DNA from: Paenalcaligenes hermetiae
GTDB lineage: Bacteria; Pseudomonadota; Gammaproteobacteria; Burkholderiales; Burkholderiaceae_B
Direction: 5' to 3'
Length of the DNA: 64,000 bases
Assembly (NCBI RefSeq): GCF_039543645.1
Contig: NZ_BAABKD010000002.1
Location: 344,290 to 408,289, forward strand
Shown here: piece after piece, positions 27,087-36,535 of the stretch
Layout: each line of letters begins with the position of its first letter
Position numbering within the stretch: the stretch's first letter is position 1
Notes under the pieces: model-generated
Seen by the model: only the letters and a program-made list of their open reading frames with translations
What the model was told of the DNA's origin: nothing
Database searches by the model: none
Made by a program: the position numbers and the translations under genes

Positions 27087-27115
27087 AATTAGGTGCTGAT
27101 CATAAGCACCTAATT
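27087..27115 (-). promoter_or_regulatory. Stem-loop between trpA and accD
   Basis: AATTAGGTGCT and AGCACCTAATT form a perfect 11-bp stem with a 7-base loop, about 45 bases before accD. There is no proper U tract (CUUUAC follows), so it is more likely an mRNA-stability or processing element than a terminator. Confidence 0.5.
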
Positions 27116-27131
27116 ATGATTAAAAAGAAAA

Positions 27132-27956
27132 CTAATCCGTTAGGGCTTGGTGTACCGTAGCCAACCAGTCCGCCGCTGCTTGAATAGCACCCGGAATATC
27201 ACCGTCGTGCTCATTCACATGATTTTCCATGGTTTCGATCAGCTTGCTACCTATCACCACGGCATCCGCATGCTGCCCGACCTGCTTTGCGCTTTGGGCA
27301 TCACGAATACCAAAACCAACCCCTACGGGAATTGTGACATATTGACGAATACGCTGTAGTTGCTTTGTGACGTCCTCGACATCTAATGAGGACGAGCCGG
27401 TCACACCTTTTAAGGACACATAATAAACATAACCACGAGCGATGTCAGCAATACGTTGGATACGTTGATCTGTAGACGTAGGTGCTAACAAAAAGATAGG
27501 GTCGATATGATGAGAGGATAAATCCTGTGCAAATGACTCGCACTCCTCAGGCGGGTAATCTACGGTTAAAACCCCATCTACCCCTGCTTGGGCCGCAGCT
27601 TGCACAAACTCCTGTTGCCCCATGGCTTCGATTGGGTTCGCATATCCCATCAACACCACCGGCGTCGTGCTATCGTCTTCACGAAAGCTTTTAACGATAT
27701 CTAAAACCGTTCTCAACGAGACGCCACGAGCAACGGCACGCTCTGCCGCCCGCTGGATCACTGGACCATCTGCCATCGGATCAGAAAAGGGCACCCCAAG
27801 CTCGATCACATCGGCTCCGGCTTGAACCAAAGCATGCATCAAAGGCACGGTCGCCTCAACAGCCGGGTCACCAGTCGTAATATAAGGAATTAAAGCCGCA
27901 CGCCCGTTTAGGCGCTCAAACACAGCCTTTAAGCGTGGATTGGATTGATTTGACAT
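27132..27956 (-). CDS. trpA: Tryptophan synthase alpha chain
   Basis: TrpA cleaves indole-glycerol phosphate and passes indole to TrpB. Catalytic residues are E52 and D63 in ADVIELGVPFSDPMADG. The phosphate-binding GVGFGIRDAQ segment lies towards the C-terminus. The ATG at 27956 gives MSNQSNPRLKAVFERL, the usual start, 16 bases after trpB; an upstream codon would overlap trpB and is rejected. 274 residues. Confidence 0.97.
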   Translation of the reverse strand: MSNQSNPRLKAVFERLNGRAALIPYITTGDPAVEATVPLMHALVQAGADVIELGVPFSDPMADGPVIQRAAERAVARGVSLRTVLDIVKSFREDDSTTPVVLMGYANPIEAMGQQEFVQAAAQAGVDGVLTVDYPPEECESFAQDLSSHHIDPIFLLAPTSTDQRIQRIADIARGYVYYVSLKGVTGSSSLDVEDVTKQLQRIRQYVTIPVGVGFGIRDAQSAKQVGQHADAVVIGSKLIETMENHVNEHDGDIPGAIQAAADWLATVHQALTD

Positions 27957-27972
27957 AAAAAACACCCATAAG

Positions 27973-29172
27973 TTAAAGGCTAATACCACTATACTCGGCT
28001 ACAGTATGCATATCTTTATCGCCACGCCCTGACAGGTTCACCAAAATCACCTTATCTTTTGGCAAGGAAGGAGCCATCTTAACGGCTTGTGCAATCGCAT
28101 GTGACGACTCTAAGGCAGGCATGATTCCTTCGATACGACAACAATCGTGGAATGCTTGTAGTGCTTCATCATCGTTAATGATTTCATATTGCGCACGATG
28201 TGAATCTTTTAACCAAGCATGTTCGGGACCAACACCGGGATAATCCAACCCAGCAGATATGGAATGCGTGGCCTGAACCTGACCGGCCTCGTCCTGTAGT
28301 ACGTATGTACGGTTACCGTGTAACACCCCTACCTGCCCCGCATTCAAAGAAGCAGAGTGTTTTAAAGTGGTCAGCCCTTCGCCGCCTGCTTCGACCCCGA
28401 TCAGCTTGACATCCGCTTGATCTAAGTAAGGGTAGAAAATGCCCATAGCATTTGAGCCGCCCCCAACGGCTGCCACAATATAGTCAGGCTGCCGACCGAT
28501 TTCAGCCGGCATTTGCTCCAAACACTCGTTACCAATAACGGACTGAAAATCTCGCACCATAGCTGGATAAGGGTGTGGACCCGCCACGGTACCAATAATA
28601 TAAAACGTGTTTTCAATATTCGTCACCCAGTCACGCATGGCTTCATTCAGCGCATCTTTAAGGGTACGCGAACCAGAGGAAACCGGTATGACTTCGGCCC
28701 CTAACAGTTTCATACGATAGACATTCGAGGCCTGTCTTTTTACGTCCTCGCTGCCCATATAAACCACACACTGCATACCATAGCGAGCGGCAACCGTTGC
28801 CGTGGCAACACCATGCTGGCCAGCACCGGTTTCAGCAATAATACGGGGTTTACCCATACGTTTCGCTAATAAGATCTGTCCGATGCAATTATTGACCTTG
28901 TGTGCCCCCGTATGGTTTAGGTCTTCGCGTTTAAACCAAATCTGCGCGCCCCCGAGTTTTTCCGACCATCGCTTAGCATGATAGATAGGAGATGGGCGAC
29001 CTACAAAATGCTTTAGCTCATAATGAAACTCTTGAAGAAAATCCGGATCATTACGATATTTGTCGTAAGCAGCCCGTAATTCGTCCAAGGCATGAACAAG
29101 GGTTTCCGCTACAAAAGATCCACCAAACGGCCCAAAATGGCCTTGTTGATCGGGGTAGTTATAGGTTGTCAA
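27973..29172 (-). CDS. trpB: Tryptophan synthase beta chain
   Basis: A 399-residue PLP enzyme that joins indole and serine. The PLP lysine is K92 in NHTGAHKVNNCIG, and the phosphate-binding loop is GGGSNAMG. It appears to start with TTG, supported by a GAGAG ribosome site and by the conserved YNYPDQQGHFGPFGGSF N-terminus. trpF, which often precedes trpB in relatives, is absent; relA lies upstream on the same strand. Confidence 0.97.
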   Translation of the reverse strand: MTTYNYPDQQGHFGPFGGSFVAETLVHALDELRAAYDKYRNDPDFLQEFHYELKHFVGRPSPIYHAKRWSEKLGGAQIWFKREDLNHTGAHKVNNCIGQILLAKRMGKPRIIAETGAGQHGVATATVAARYGMQCVVYMGSEDVKRQASNVYRMKLLGAEVIPVSSGSRTLKDALNEAMRDWVTNIENTFYIIGTVAGPHPYPAMVRDFQSVIGNECLEQMPAEIGRQPDYIVAAVGGGSNAMGIFYPYLDQADVKLIGVEAGGEGLTTLKHSASLNAGQVGVLHGNRTYVLQDEAGQVQATHSISAGLDYPGVGPEHAWLKDSHRAQYEIINDDEALQAFHDCCRIEGIMPALESSHAIAQAVKMAPSLPKDKVILVNLSGRGDKDMHTVAEYSGISL

Positions 29173-29278
29173 GGCTATTACTCTCTGTATGTAATCATGT
29201 CACGACGATCGTGTAAAAAAAGCATTTTACCAGTTTCAGGGCAAAGCACGAGTGGAGGCGAATTAGAATTAGCACCTA

Positions 29279-31489
29279 TCAACAGCGTTGCGCTTGCACA
29301 CCAGGAATTTCCTGAAGAGCGCTAATGGTACGTTGGATTTGATCACCGTGCTGCACCTCGATGGTGAAAACGATTTGGGTTAAAGAACGCCGACTTTGGG
29401 TATTCACTCCCACTACATTAACACGTAATCGTGCAAAAACTTCGGAGATATCACGCAACAAGTTAGGTCGCTCTGAAGCGATGATTAATAAATCAATAGG
29501 ATATAACGCTTCGCCCGTATCTCCCCAATCCACCTCAATCGCGCGCTCAGGTTGAGCAGCGATTAGCCCAGCATAGGATTTGCAATCACTACGATGAATA
29601 GAGACCCCACGCCCTTTAGTAATATAGCCACTAATACCATCCGGTGGAGCAGGACGACAACAACGCGCTAGTTGTGTCATTAGTGAGTCTACACCTACCA
29701 CCAGCACACCACTACGACCCGTGCGCGTAACGCTACTCCGGTTAGCATCAAACACCTTTGTTTGGGGCTCAGTCTCGGTGGCAACAGGAGCTTTAAAGCT
29801 GTTTTCGATTTGGCGCAAGCTAAATTCATCTTTAGCTACTGCGATATACAAATCATCGGCTCGAGCAAAACCTAATTTCTGTGCAAGCTGCTCCAGGTTG
29901 ACCGCAGTTCGACCAATGCGCTGCAGCTCTTTTTCTACCATAGTTTGGCCTTGGCTAATCCGCTGCTGTAGCTCAACCGCATTAAACCAGGCTCGTACCT
30001 TGGCGCGAGAGCGCGGGCTTGCTAAAAAGCCAAGCTGGGGATTTAACCAATCACGCGACGGCCCACCTGATTTTGTCGTAATGATCTCTACAGTTTGGCC
30101 TGTCTTTAGCTTAGTCAGCAGTGGCACCATTTGCCCGTCTACTTTAGCGCCCCGGCAACGATGCCCTAAATCCGTATGTAAATAATAAGCAAAGTCGACC
30201 GGCGTCGCTCCATAAGGTAGCTCAATCACCCGTGCTTGCGGTGTTAAAACATAAATATGCTCTGGTGTGCTCTCTGGATGATCCGCTTGCGCCTGGGATT
30301 CCTCATGGTCCCAAGCCAGTAACTGACGCATCCATGCTATTTTTTGTTCCTCTTCGGAGACTTTGGTTTGCCCGCCCTTAGCACCAGATTCTTTATAATG
30401 CCAATGTGCCGCCATACCAAACTCGGCATAGTGGTGCATTTCCTCGGTACGTATTTGAATCTCAAAGGTGCGCCCTTGGTCATCCGCCACGACAGTATGC
30501 AATGAGCGATAACCATTGGGTTTTGGGCGAGAAATATAATCATCAAACTCGTTGGCTACAGGTGTCCACATTGCATGAATCAACGCCAAGGTGCTATAGC
30601 AGCTGCGCTCGTCTTTTACAATAACGCGTAGAGCTCGAATATCATACAACTGATCAAAACGCAGGTTTTTATTGCGCATTTTGTTATAAATGCTATAGAT
30701 GTGTTTAGGCCTGCCATTGACCTGGGCATCTACTCCAATTTCACTTAAGGCTTGTATTAAACGCTCTACGATATGCGCAATAAAAGCCTCTCGCTCCGCA
30801 CGCTTTTCCTCTAGCTGTTTCGCAATTTTTTTATAAGTATCCGGCTGCAAAAAACGAAAAGCCAGATCCTCCATTTCCCACTTTAGCTGCCAAATCCCAA
30901 GCCGATTTGCTAGTGGCGTATATAGCTCCATGGTTTCTTTAGCATAGTCATAAGGACATACCGTTTTACTGTGCACAAACCAGCGCAACGACTGCAACCG
31001 CGAGGCTAGCCGGACAAGGACAATGCGCAAATCAACAGCCATCGCTAAAAGCATTTTACGCTTCATTTCTTTTTGATCTGTGCCCGTAGCGGCTTGATCA
31101 TGGGCCTTAGCTGCAAGCGCCCCAATATGATAGAGAGCTCGCGCTCCCCCCACCATGGTGGCTACCTGATCACCAAATTCTTTTTTTAGCTCCTCGTGCT
31201 TAACCTGATCTTTTTGATCTAGCACAGCCAATAAAGCACAAATTCGCGTTGAAGCATCCGCGTTCAGATTTTGCAATATTTCTAAGACAGCTGCAGAATG
31301 CGAATCCAAAGGCTCTCCTGCTGGGGTAGTTAACCCATGGATCAACGGCTCTACATGACGCACTGCCAAGGCTAATTTCTCTTGTTGAGAGCGTGGCAGA
31401 TCAGCGCTCATACGCGCGAGCCAGTCCGCTGTAAACGGGCTTTGCGTCGTCATTGCTGATTGAGGTTGAGCAGGAATAAAACTAGACAT
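29279..31489 (-). CDS. relA: (p)ppGpp synthetase RelA
   Basis: A 736-residue RelA/SpoT-family protein. The N-terminal hydrolase domain lacks the HD...ED metal motif (LLAVLDQKDQVKHEEL at that place), so hydrolysis is probably lost. The synthetase domain is intact (YDIRALRVIVKDE and RPKPNGYRSLHTVV). TGS (YVLTPQARVIELPYGATPVDFAY), zinc-finger/helical and ACT domains follow. This makes it a ribosome-associated RelA rather than bifunctional SpoT. ATG start. Confidence 0.95.
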   Translation of the reverse strand: MSSFIPAQPQSAMTTQSPFTADWLARMSADLPRSQQEKLALAVRHVEPLIHGLTTPAGEPLDSHSAAVLEILQNLNADASTRICALLAVLDQKDQVKHEELKKEFGDQVATMVGGARALYHIGALAAKAHDQAATGTDQKEMKRKMLLAMAVDLRIVLVRLASRLQSLRWFVHSKTVCPYDYAKETMELYTPLANRLGIWQLKWEMEDLAFRFLQPDTYKKIAKQLEEKRAEREAFIAHIVERLIQALSEIGVDAQVNGRPKHIYSIYNKMRNKNLRFDQLYDIRALRVIVKDERSCYSTLALIHAMWTPVANEFDDYISRPKPNGYRSLHTVVADDQGRTFEIQIRTEEMHHYAEFGMAAHWHYKESGAKGGQTKVSEEEQKIAWMRQLLAWDHEESQAQADHPESTPEHIYVLTPQARVIELPYGATPVDFAYYLHTDLGHRCRGAKVDGQMVPLLTKLKTGQTVEIITTKSGGPSRDWLNPQLGFLASPRSRAKVRAWFNAVELQQRISQGQTMVEKELQRIGRTAVNLEQLAQKLGFARADDLYIAVAKDEFSLRQIENSFKAPVATETEPQTKVFDANRSSVTRTGRSGVLVVGVDSLMTQLARCCRPAPPDGISGYITKGRGVSIHRSDCKSYAGLIAAQPERAIEVDWGDTGEALYPIDLLIIASERPNLLRDISEVFARLRVNVVGVNTQSRRSLTQIVFTIEVQHGDQIQRTISALQEIPGVQAQRC

Positions 31490-31563
31490 AACAGCGCTAT
31501 AGAAAAAGAAATCGGTACAACAGTTATACTACCTAGCAGGTAATTACCAAAGCACATATCAAT

Positions 31564-32088
31564 ATGCTGGATACTACTGCAAACTTACTTATTGTATGGC
31601 ATTCTCGCACTACTGCCAGCAAACAACTGGCCTTTTCTGCGCATCAGGGTGCGAAAAAGGCCTTAGAGCAATTACAAAGCCATACTCGTATTGGTGTAAA
31701 TTGTATTCCGGCTGAGCAAGCCACAGCACCTCAGCTGCTCGCTGCCGATGCTTTTTTGTTCTGTGCTCCAGAAAACCTAGCTAGTCTTAGCGGAGAAATG
31801 AAAGCGTTTTTTGATCGGCATTATTATGCGCTTTTAAACCAGATCAACGGCCGGCCATATGGCACGATTATTAGCGCTGGTACAGATGGCCAAGGTGCCG
31901 CCAAGCAAGTCCAACGTATTTGCACAGGTTGGCGGCTCCAGCTTGTACAAGCACCACTTATTGTATTGACCGGTGCGGATACCGCAGAAAGCATTTGGGC
32001 GCCTAAACAACTCTCACCAGAACAGCTACATCAAGCTGAGGAGCTAGGAGGCGTGCTAGCAGCCCAACTAACCTTAGCGCTGGACTAG
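31564..32088 (+). CDS. Flavodoxin-like NAD(P)H-dependent oxidoreductase
   Basis: A 174-residue flavodoxin-fold protein. LLIVWHSRTTASKQLA replaces the usual phosphate-binding SxTGxT loop. ADAFLFCAPENLASLSGEMKAFFDR and the Gly-rich IISAGTDGQGA match NAD(P)H:FMN-reductase/WrbA-like proteins. Redox partner and role are unknown. It lies between the divergent relA and the converging pncB, so it is transcribed alone. Confidence 0.75.
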   Translation: MLDTTANLLIVWHSRTTASKQLAFSAHQGAKKALEQLQSHTRIGVNCIPAEQATAPQLLAADAFLFCAPENLASLSGEMKAFFDRHYYALLNQINGRPYGTIISAGTDGQGAAKQVQRICTGWRLQLVQAPLIVLTGADTAESIWAPKQLSPEQLHQAEELGGVLAAQLTLALD

Positions 32089-32092
32089 GCGA

Positions 32093-33280
32093 TTATTCCG
32101 ATTCAACATGCTCAGGCAGATGAAAGACCTGACGCAAATAAGCCAAGTACGCTGGGTCATCACACATGGTTTTTCCTGGTGTGTCGGAGACCTTAGCTAC
32201 CGGTTGCCCATTACAACGCACCATCTTCATCACCACTTGTAAAGGCTCGTAGCCCAAGTCATTGGTAAGATTCGTGCCAATGCCAAAAGATACCTTGCAG
32301 CGACCCGCAAAATGCTTTGCCAGCTCTATCGCTTTAGGGATCGTCAAACCATCGGAAAAAATTAACGTTTTTGTACGGGGGTCGACGCGATTTTGCTGGT
32401 AATGAGCTAAGAGACGTTCCCCCCAAACAAAGGGGTCTCCCGAGTCATGTCTTGCTCCATCAAATAACTTGCAAAAATACATATCAAAATCGGCTAAAAA
32501 GGCATCTAAGCCATAGACATCAGATAAAGCAATGCCCAAATCCCCTCGGTATTCTTTAGCCCACGTCTCAAACGCAAAAACTTGGGAGTCGCGTAAGCGA
32601 GGCCCCAGCGCTTGGCAGGCTTGTAAATATTCATGTGCCATCGTCCCTAAAGGCAGTACTTCGTGTTGTTTTGCTAGCCAGACATTACTTGTGCCCGCAA
32701 AGTGATTACCCATTTGCTCTTTCATGGTGACGACCACTTCGTTATGCCATTTTTTGGAGAAACGACGGCGTGTACCATATTCCGCCACTTTAAAATCCGT
32801 TAGCTCGGGGTCTTCAGTAACCCAACGCATTTTCTCTTGAAGACGACGACGCCCTTCTGCCCAGTCCGGCTCAGGCTGCGTGTTACGAAAATAGACCTCG
32901 TTAATAATGGCCAGAACGGGGATTTCAAATAAAATAGTATGTAGCCAAGGACCTTCAACCTCGATTGCAAGCTCTCCGGGCTTATCGCCATACTCGATGG
33001 AGATACAACGCTCCGGTAAATGGAACAACCCCAAAAAGTCCACAAAATCACTTTTGATAAAACGAAGCTGACGCAAATAGTTGAGCTCGTCTTCTGTAAA
33101 CCGCAACTGACAAAGCGCTTTGACCTCGTCGCGGATTTCATCGATGTAAGGATGCAAGTCAATATTTGGTGTGCGGCATTGGTAACGATATTGCACCTGC
33201 GCAGCAGGAAAGTGATGCAGCACCACTTGCATCATAGAAAATTTATAAAGGTCAGTATCAAGTAAAGAAGTAATGATCAT
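32093..33280 (-). CDS. pncB: Nicotinate phosphoribosyltransferase
   Basis: A 395-residue enzyme of NAD salvage that joins nicotinate and PRPP. The family start SLLDTDLYKFSMMQVVLHHFP (quoted in parts: SLLDTDLYKFSMMQ), the substrate region EYGTRRRFSKKWH with the autophosphorylation-associated His near GTSNVWLAKQH, and the PRPP-site segment FSDGLTIPKAIEL are present. ATG start. Its stop lies 4 bases from the converging flavodoxin-like gene, with no visible terminator between. Confidence 0.95.
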   Translation of the reverse strand: MIITSLLDTDLYKFSMMQVVLHHFPAAQVQYRYQCRTPNIDLHPYIDEIRDEVKALCQLRFTEDELNYLRQLRFIKSDFVDFLGLFHLPERCISIEYGDKPGELAIEVEGPWLHTILFEIPVLAIINEVYFRNTQPEPDWAEGRRRLQEKMRWVTEDPELTDFKVAEYGTRRRFSKKWHNEVVVTMKEQMGNHFAGTSNVWLAKQHEVLPLGTMAHEYLQACQALGPRLRDSQVFAFETWAKEYRGDLGIALSDVYGLDAFLADFDMYFCKLFDGARHDSGDPFVWGERLLAHYQQNRVDPRTKTLIFSDGLTIPKAIELAKHFAGRCKVSFGIGTNLTNDLGYEPLQVVMKMVRCNGQPVAKVSDTPGKTMCDDPAYLAYLRQVFHLPEHVESE

Positions 33281-33559
33281 TGCGCTGCCAGTCCAAAAAA
33301 TGACTACCCTATCCGGTAGCTTTTATTATATGTTGTTTTATCCACCTTACCTGAATAGCAGTAAACTCGTCAGATATAGGGAACATGTGACGAGATTAAC
33401 ACTCTAATCTTATTGCCTTTATTTCGTATCCCTCTGTATTTTGGCTAAAATAGCCCTCTTTGGCATCCTTTTAAACTGGCCATAGCCTTGCCTGTTTAAT
33501 GTATGCTACTTTCTATTTCTCTTGTTATCGTTTTGTATTGAATTACGCTGGAGCCTCTC

Positions 33560-33883
33560 ATGACACACGTCGTCACCGAAAACTGTATTAAATGTAAATT
33601 TACTGATTGCGTGGATGTTTGCCCGGTTGACTGCTTTCGCGAAGGGCCAAATTTTCTCGTTATCGACCCCGATGAGTGTATCGACTGTGCGGTCTGTATT
33701 CCCGAGTGCCCAGCCAATGCCATTTTTGCCGAAGAAGATGTCCCTGCAGACCAGGTTCATTTCATCGAGCTTAATGCCGAGCTTACCCCAATATTTGGCA
33801 TGATTAATCGTTCTAAAGACCCCTTACCTGATGCGGACGATTGGAATGGGGTAGCAGATAAATTGCAATACTTAGAGCGCTAA
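33560..33883 (+). CDS. fdxA: Ferredoxin FdxA (7Fe type)
   Basis: A 107-residue ferredoxin. The N-terminal cysteines (ENCIKCKFTDCVDVCPVDCF) bind a 3Fe-4S and part of a 4Fe-4S cluster, and CIDCAVCIPECPANA completes the second. The C-terminal extension is typical of proteobacterial FdxA. GGAG precedes the ATG. The 279-base gap upstream is AT-rich and holds its promoter and that of the divergent pncB, but I cannot place either with confidence. Confidence 0.95.
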   Translation: MTHVVTENCIKCKFTDCVDVCPVDCFREGPNFLVIDPDECIDCAVCIPECPANAIFAEEDVPADQVHFIELNAELTPIFGMINRSKDPLPDADDWNGVADKLQYLER

Positions 33884-33911
33884 CCTCTTTCTTCTATACA
33901 AGGGCGCAACC

Positions 33912-35132
33912 ATGCTGTATGACATACACGAGCTCCAACGTTCGTTTCTTGCACCACTGGCCGCTTTTTCCGGCTCCAGTGCACAGCTTTTTACCCATCC
34001 TTATAGCCCATGGGCCTACACGCCCGTTTCCAAACAATTGGCGGCAGGCTACGAGCTATTGCACCGTTTGGGAAAAGAATATGAAAAACCCCAGTGGGAT
34101 ATCCACTCCATTGAAAAAGATGGCAAAACCATCGAAATTCAAACCCGGGTCGCACACTCGTTACCTTTTTGTAATCTGGTGCACTTTGAACGTAAAAACC
34201 TAACCACTAAAGAACCAACGGTTTTAATTGTGGCGCCACTCTCTGGTCACCATGCAACCCTGCTACGAGACACCGTACGTAGCATGCTCATAGATCACAA
34301 TGTTTATATTACTGACTGGATAGATGCACGCATGGTGCCCTTATCCGCTGGCCCTTTTCATCTTAATGACTATGTGCGTTATGTAGAGCAGTTTCTTGAG
34401 TTTTTAGGTAAGGATGTCCACGTAGTTGCTGTGTGCCAGCCTACTGTGCCGGTATTGGCGGCGGTATCGTTGATGTCTGCCCGTCAGAACCCTTATATCC
34501 CTAAGAGCTTAGTTTTAATGGGAGGCCCTATTGACACACGAGAATCTCCTACTCAAGTCAATCGTCTAGCCACCACTAAACCATATAGCTGGTTTGAAAA
34601 TAACTTAATTCACCGTGTCCCCGCTCGCTATCCAGGCTCAGGTCGTCGTGTTTATCCGGGCTTTTTACAATACATTGGCTTTGTCGCGATGAACCCTGAC
34701 CGCCATATGTCCTCACACTATGAGTTTTATAATCATTTAGTAAAAGGACAAGATGACAACGCGGAGGCTCACCGACGTTTCTATGATGAATATAATGCCG
34801 TCCTTGATATGCCGGCAGAATTCTACTTAGACACCATTAAAATCGTCTTCCAAGAGCACGCTCTACCAAAAGGCACCTGGGAGATAGACGGTGAACTGGT
34901 AAATCCCGCCGCCATCACAAAAACGGCTCTTTTTACTATCGAAGGGGAGCTTGATGATATATCAGGCCTAAATCAAACCCGCGCAGCACATCATTTATGT
35001 GCGAATCTTGCTGAAGACAAAAAACAGCATCATATCGCCTTAGGTAGTGGCCACTACGGGATTTTTTCTGGTCGCCGTTGGCGCAATCAAATTTACCCTT
35101 TGGTCAAAGACTTTATTTACCAACACGCCTAA
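33912..35132 (+). CDS. phaZ: Intracellular polyhydroxyalkanoate depolymerase
   Basis: A 406-residue alpha/beta-hydrolase of the intracellular PHB depolymerase family. The nucleophile position is Cys (C175 in VAVCQPTVP), as in the PhaZ of Ralstonia/Cupriavidus, not the Ser of extracellular enzymes. The Asp (GELDDISG) and His (GSGHYGIFSGRRW) of the triad are present. It mobilises stored PHA inside the cell, which implies that the organism makes or once made PHA. No phaC is in the window. A terminator follows. Confidence 0.93.
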   Translation: MLYDIHELQRSFLAPLAAFSGSSAQLFTHPYSPWAYTPVSKQLAAGYELLHRLGKEYEKPQWDIHSIEKDGKTIEIQTRVAHSLPFCNLVHFERKNLTTKEPTVLIVAPLSGHHATLLRDTVRSMLIDHNVYITDWIDARMVPLSAGPFHLNDYVRYVEQFLEFLGKDVHVVAVCQPTVPVLAAVSLMSARQNPYIPKSLVLMGGPIDTRESPTQVNRLATTKPYSWFENNLIHRVPARYPGSGRRVYPGFLQYIGFVAMNPDRHMSSHYEFYNHLVKGQDDNAEAHRRFYDEYNAVLDMPAEFYLDTIKIVFQEHALPKGTWEIDGELVNPAAITKTALFTIEGELDDISGLNQTRAAHHLCANLAEDKKQHHIALGSGHYGIFSGRRWRNQIYPLVKDFIYQHA

Positions 35133-35140
35133 ACCATACC

Positions 35141-35168
35141 AAGGGGGCAACGCCCCCCTTTTTTATTT
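35141..35168 (+). terminator. Terminator of phaZ abutting the rnfB start
   Basis: AAGGGGG / CCCCCTT form a stem with a 6-base loop, followed by TTTTATTT. The rnfB ATG is the next codon, so the U tract doubles as the rnfB leader. Confidence 0.8.
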
Positions 35169-35795
35169 ATGGACAGCTCTGAACTCATTCAACGCATTGA
35201 TGCCATACTGCCGCAAACACAATGCACTCGTTGCGGCTATGATGCCTGTTTGCCTTACGCCCAAGCTATCGCCTTAGATAATGAAGCCATTAACCGTTGC
35301 CCGCCAGGTGGGCCCGAAGGCATTCAGGCATTAGCTCAACTCACCCAGCAACCCATTCAAGACTTAGATCCTGAATGTGGTAGCTTTACCCAGCCTACGG
35401 TTGCTATCATTGACGAAGCACATTGTATTGGATGTACCCTCTGCATTCAGGCCTGTCCTGTAGATGCTATTATCGGTGCCAATAAGCTCATGCACACAGT
35501 AATTACCGACCGCTGCACGGGCTGTGATCTTTGCGTTGCTCCTTGCCCCGTAGACTGCATTCATATGGTTCCTACAGAACGTGTCTGGGATAGCACCCGC
35601 GCACAACAAGCACGTGCTCATTTTCAGCAGCGTCAACAACGCTTACAACAGAAGCATGGCGAAACGATCCAAGTGGCCGCCAAAGTTCTAGCTAACAAAC
35701 CAAAAATCAGTCCCTTGGCCGAATCAGAAAGCTATAAAAAAGCCACTTTGGCCGATGTGCTCGCCAAAGCTCGTGCACGGCGCCAATCTTCTTAA
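35169..35795 (+). CDS. rnfB: RnfB-like iron-sulfur protein
   Basis: A 208-residue Fe-S protein. The N-terminal CTRCGYDACLPYA plus a later CPPGG match the 4Fe-4S motif of RnfB. Two ferredoxin motifs follow (CIGCTLCIQACPVD and CTGCDLCVAPCPVD), then a basic helical tail. It lacks the N-terminal membrane helix of Rnf-complex RnfB and no other rnf gene is present, so it is an orphan soluble form, common in betaproteobacteria. It adjoins nth, which also needs an Fe-S cluster. No clear ribosome site precedes the ATG. Confidence 0.88.
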   Translation: MDSSELIQRIDAILPQTQCTRCGYDACLPYAQAIALDNEAINRCPPGGPEGIQALAQLTQQPIQDLDPECGSFTQPTVAIIDEAHCIGCTLCIQACPVDAIIGANKLMHTVITDRCTGCDLCVAPCPVDCIHMVPTERVWDSTRAQQARAHFQQRQQRLQQKHGETIQVAAKVLANKPKISPLAESESYKKATLADVLAKARARRQSS

Positions 35796-35807
35796 TACGG
35801 CTTAATT

Positions 35808-36443
35808 ATGAATCGCGAAATCCGTACAGAAATTTTTAAACGCTTTCAAGCAGCTAACCCTCACCCGACCACAGAGCTGGAATATGAAACCACTTTTCAG
35901 CTGCTGATCGCGGTGATTCTTTCTGCTCAAGCCACTGATGTATCCGTGAACATCGCTACGCGGCGTTTTTTCCCCACTCACGGCACACCAGAAGGTATTT
36001 TAGAATTAGGCTTAGAGGGCCTGACTGAGTGCATTAAAAGTATAGGGCTTTATAAAACCAAAGCAAAAAATGTCATTCGTACCTGTGAAATTTTACTTGA
36101 GCACTACAATGGCGAGGTTCCCAATACACGCGAGGAGCTAGAATCGCTACCCGGCGTAGGGCGTAAAACTGCAAACGTGGTTCTTAATACTGCTTTTGGG
36201 CAATACGCTATGGCTGTGGACACCCATATTTTTCGTGTTTCTAATCGCACCGGCATAGCCAAAGGCAAAAATGTGCGCGAAGTAGAGGACAAGTTAATGC
36301 GACTAGTGCCAAAAGAGTTTTTACTCGATGCGCACCACTGGCTTATATTACATGGTCGTTATGTCTGTGTAGCACGCAAACCTAAATGCCCTGAGTGCGG
36401 TATAGCAGATCTATGCGAATATAAAGAGAAAACTACGCGCTAA
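35808..36443 (+). CDS. nth: Endonuclease III
   Basis: A 211-residue bifunctional DNA glycosylase/AP lyase for oxidised pyrimidines. The helix-hairpin-helix LPGVGRKTANVV has the catalytic K120, and D138 lies in AVDTHIFRV. The C-terminal 4Fe-4S cysteines are in CVARKPKCPECGIADLC. It starts 12 bases after rnfB. Confidence 0.97.
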   Translation: MNREIRTEIFKRFQAANPHPTTELEYETTFQLLIAVILSAQATDVSVNIATRRFFPTHGTPEGILELGLEGLTECIKSIGLYKTKAKNVIRTCEILLEHYNGEVPNTREELESLPGVGRKTANVVLNTAFGQYAMAVDTHIFRVSNRTGIAKGKNVREVEDKLMRLVPKEFLLDAHHWLILHGRYVCVARKPKCPECGIADLCEYKEKTTR

Positions 36444-36535
36444 CCCCAGCTAAGACAAACCCCCATAGCTGTTTTATTTGTTGCGCTGCATAATGTCGCC
36501 ATATACAGCCTCTAATCCTTTTTAAGGAAATGGTT

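Noticed and set aside
33303..33324. Short hairpin CTACC / GGTAG followed by CTTTTATT between pncB and fdxA
   Set aside because: The stem is only 5 bp and no plus-strand gene ends there, so it is not supported as a terminator.
36444..36535. Search for a tRNA or sRNA gene before the degenerate ABC gene
   Set aside because: No cloverleaf or strong stem is visible; it looks like a plain leader with an AAGGA ribosome site.
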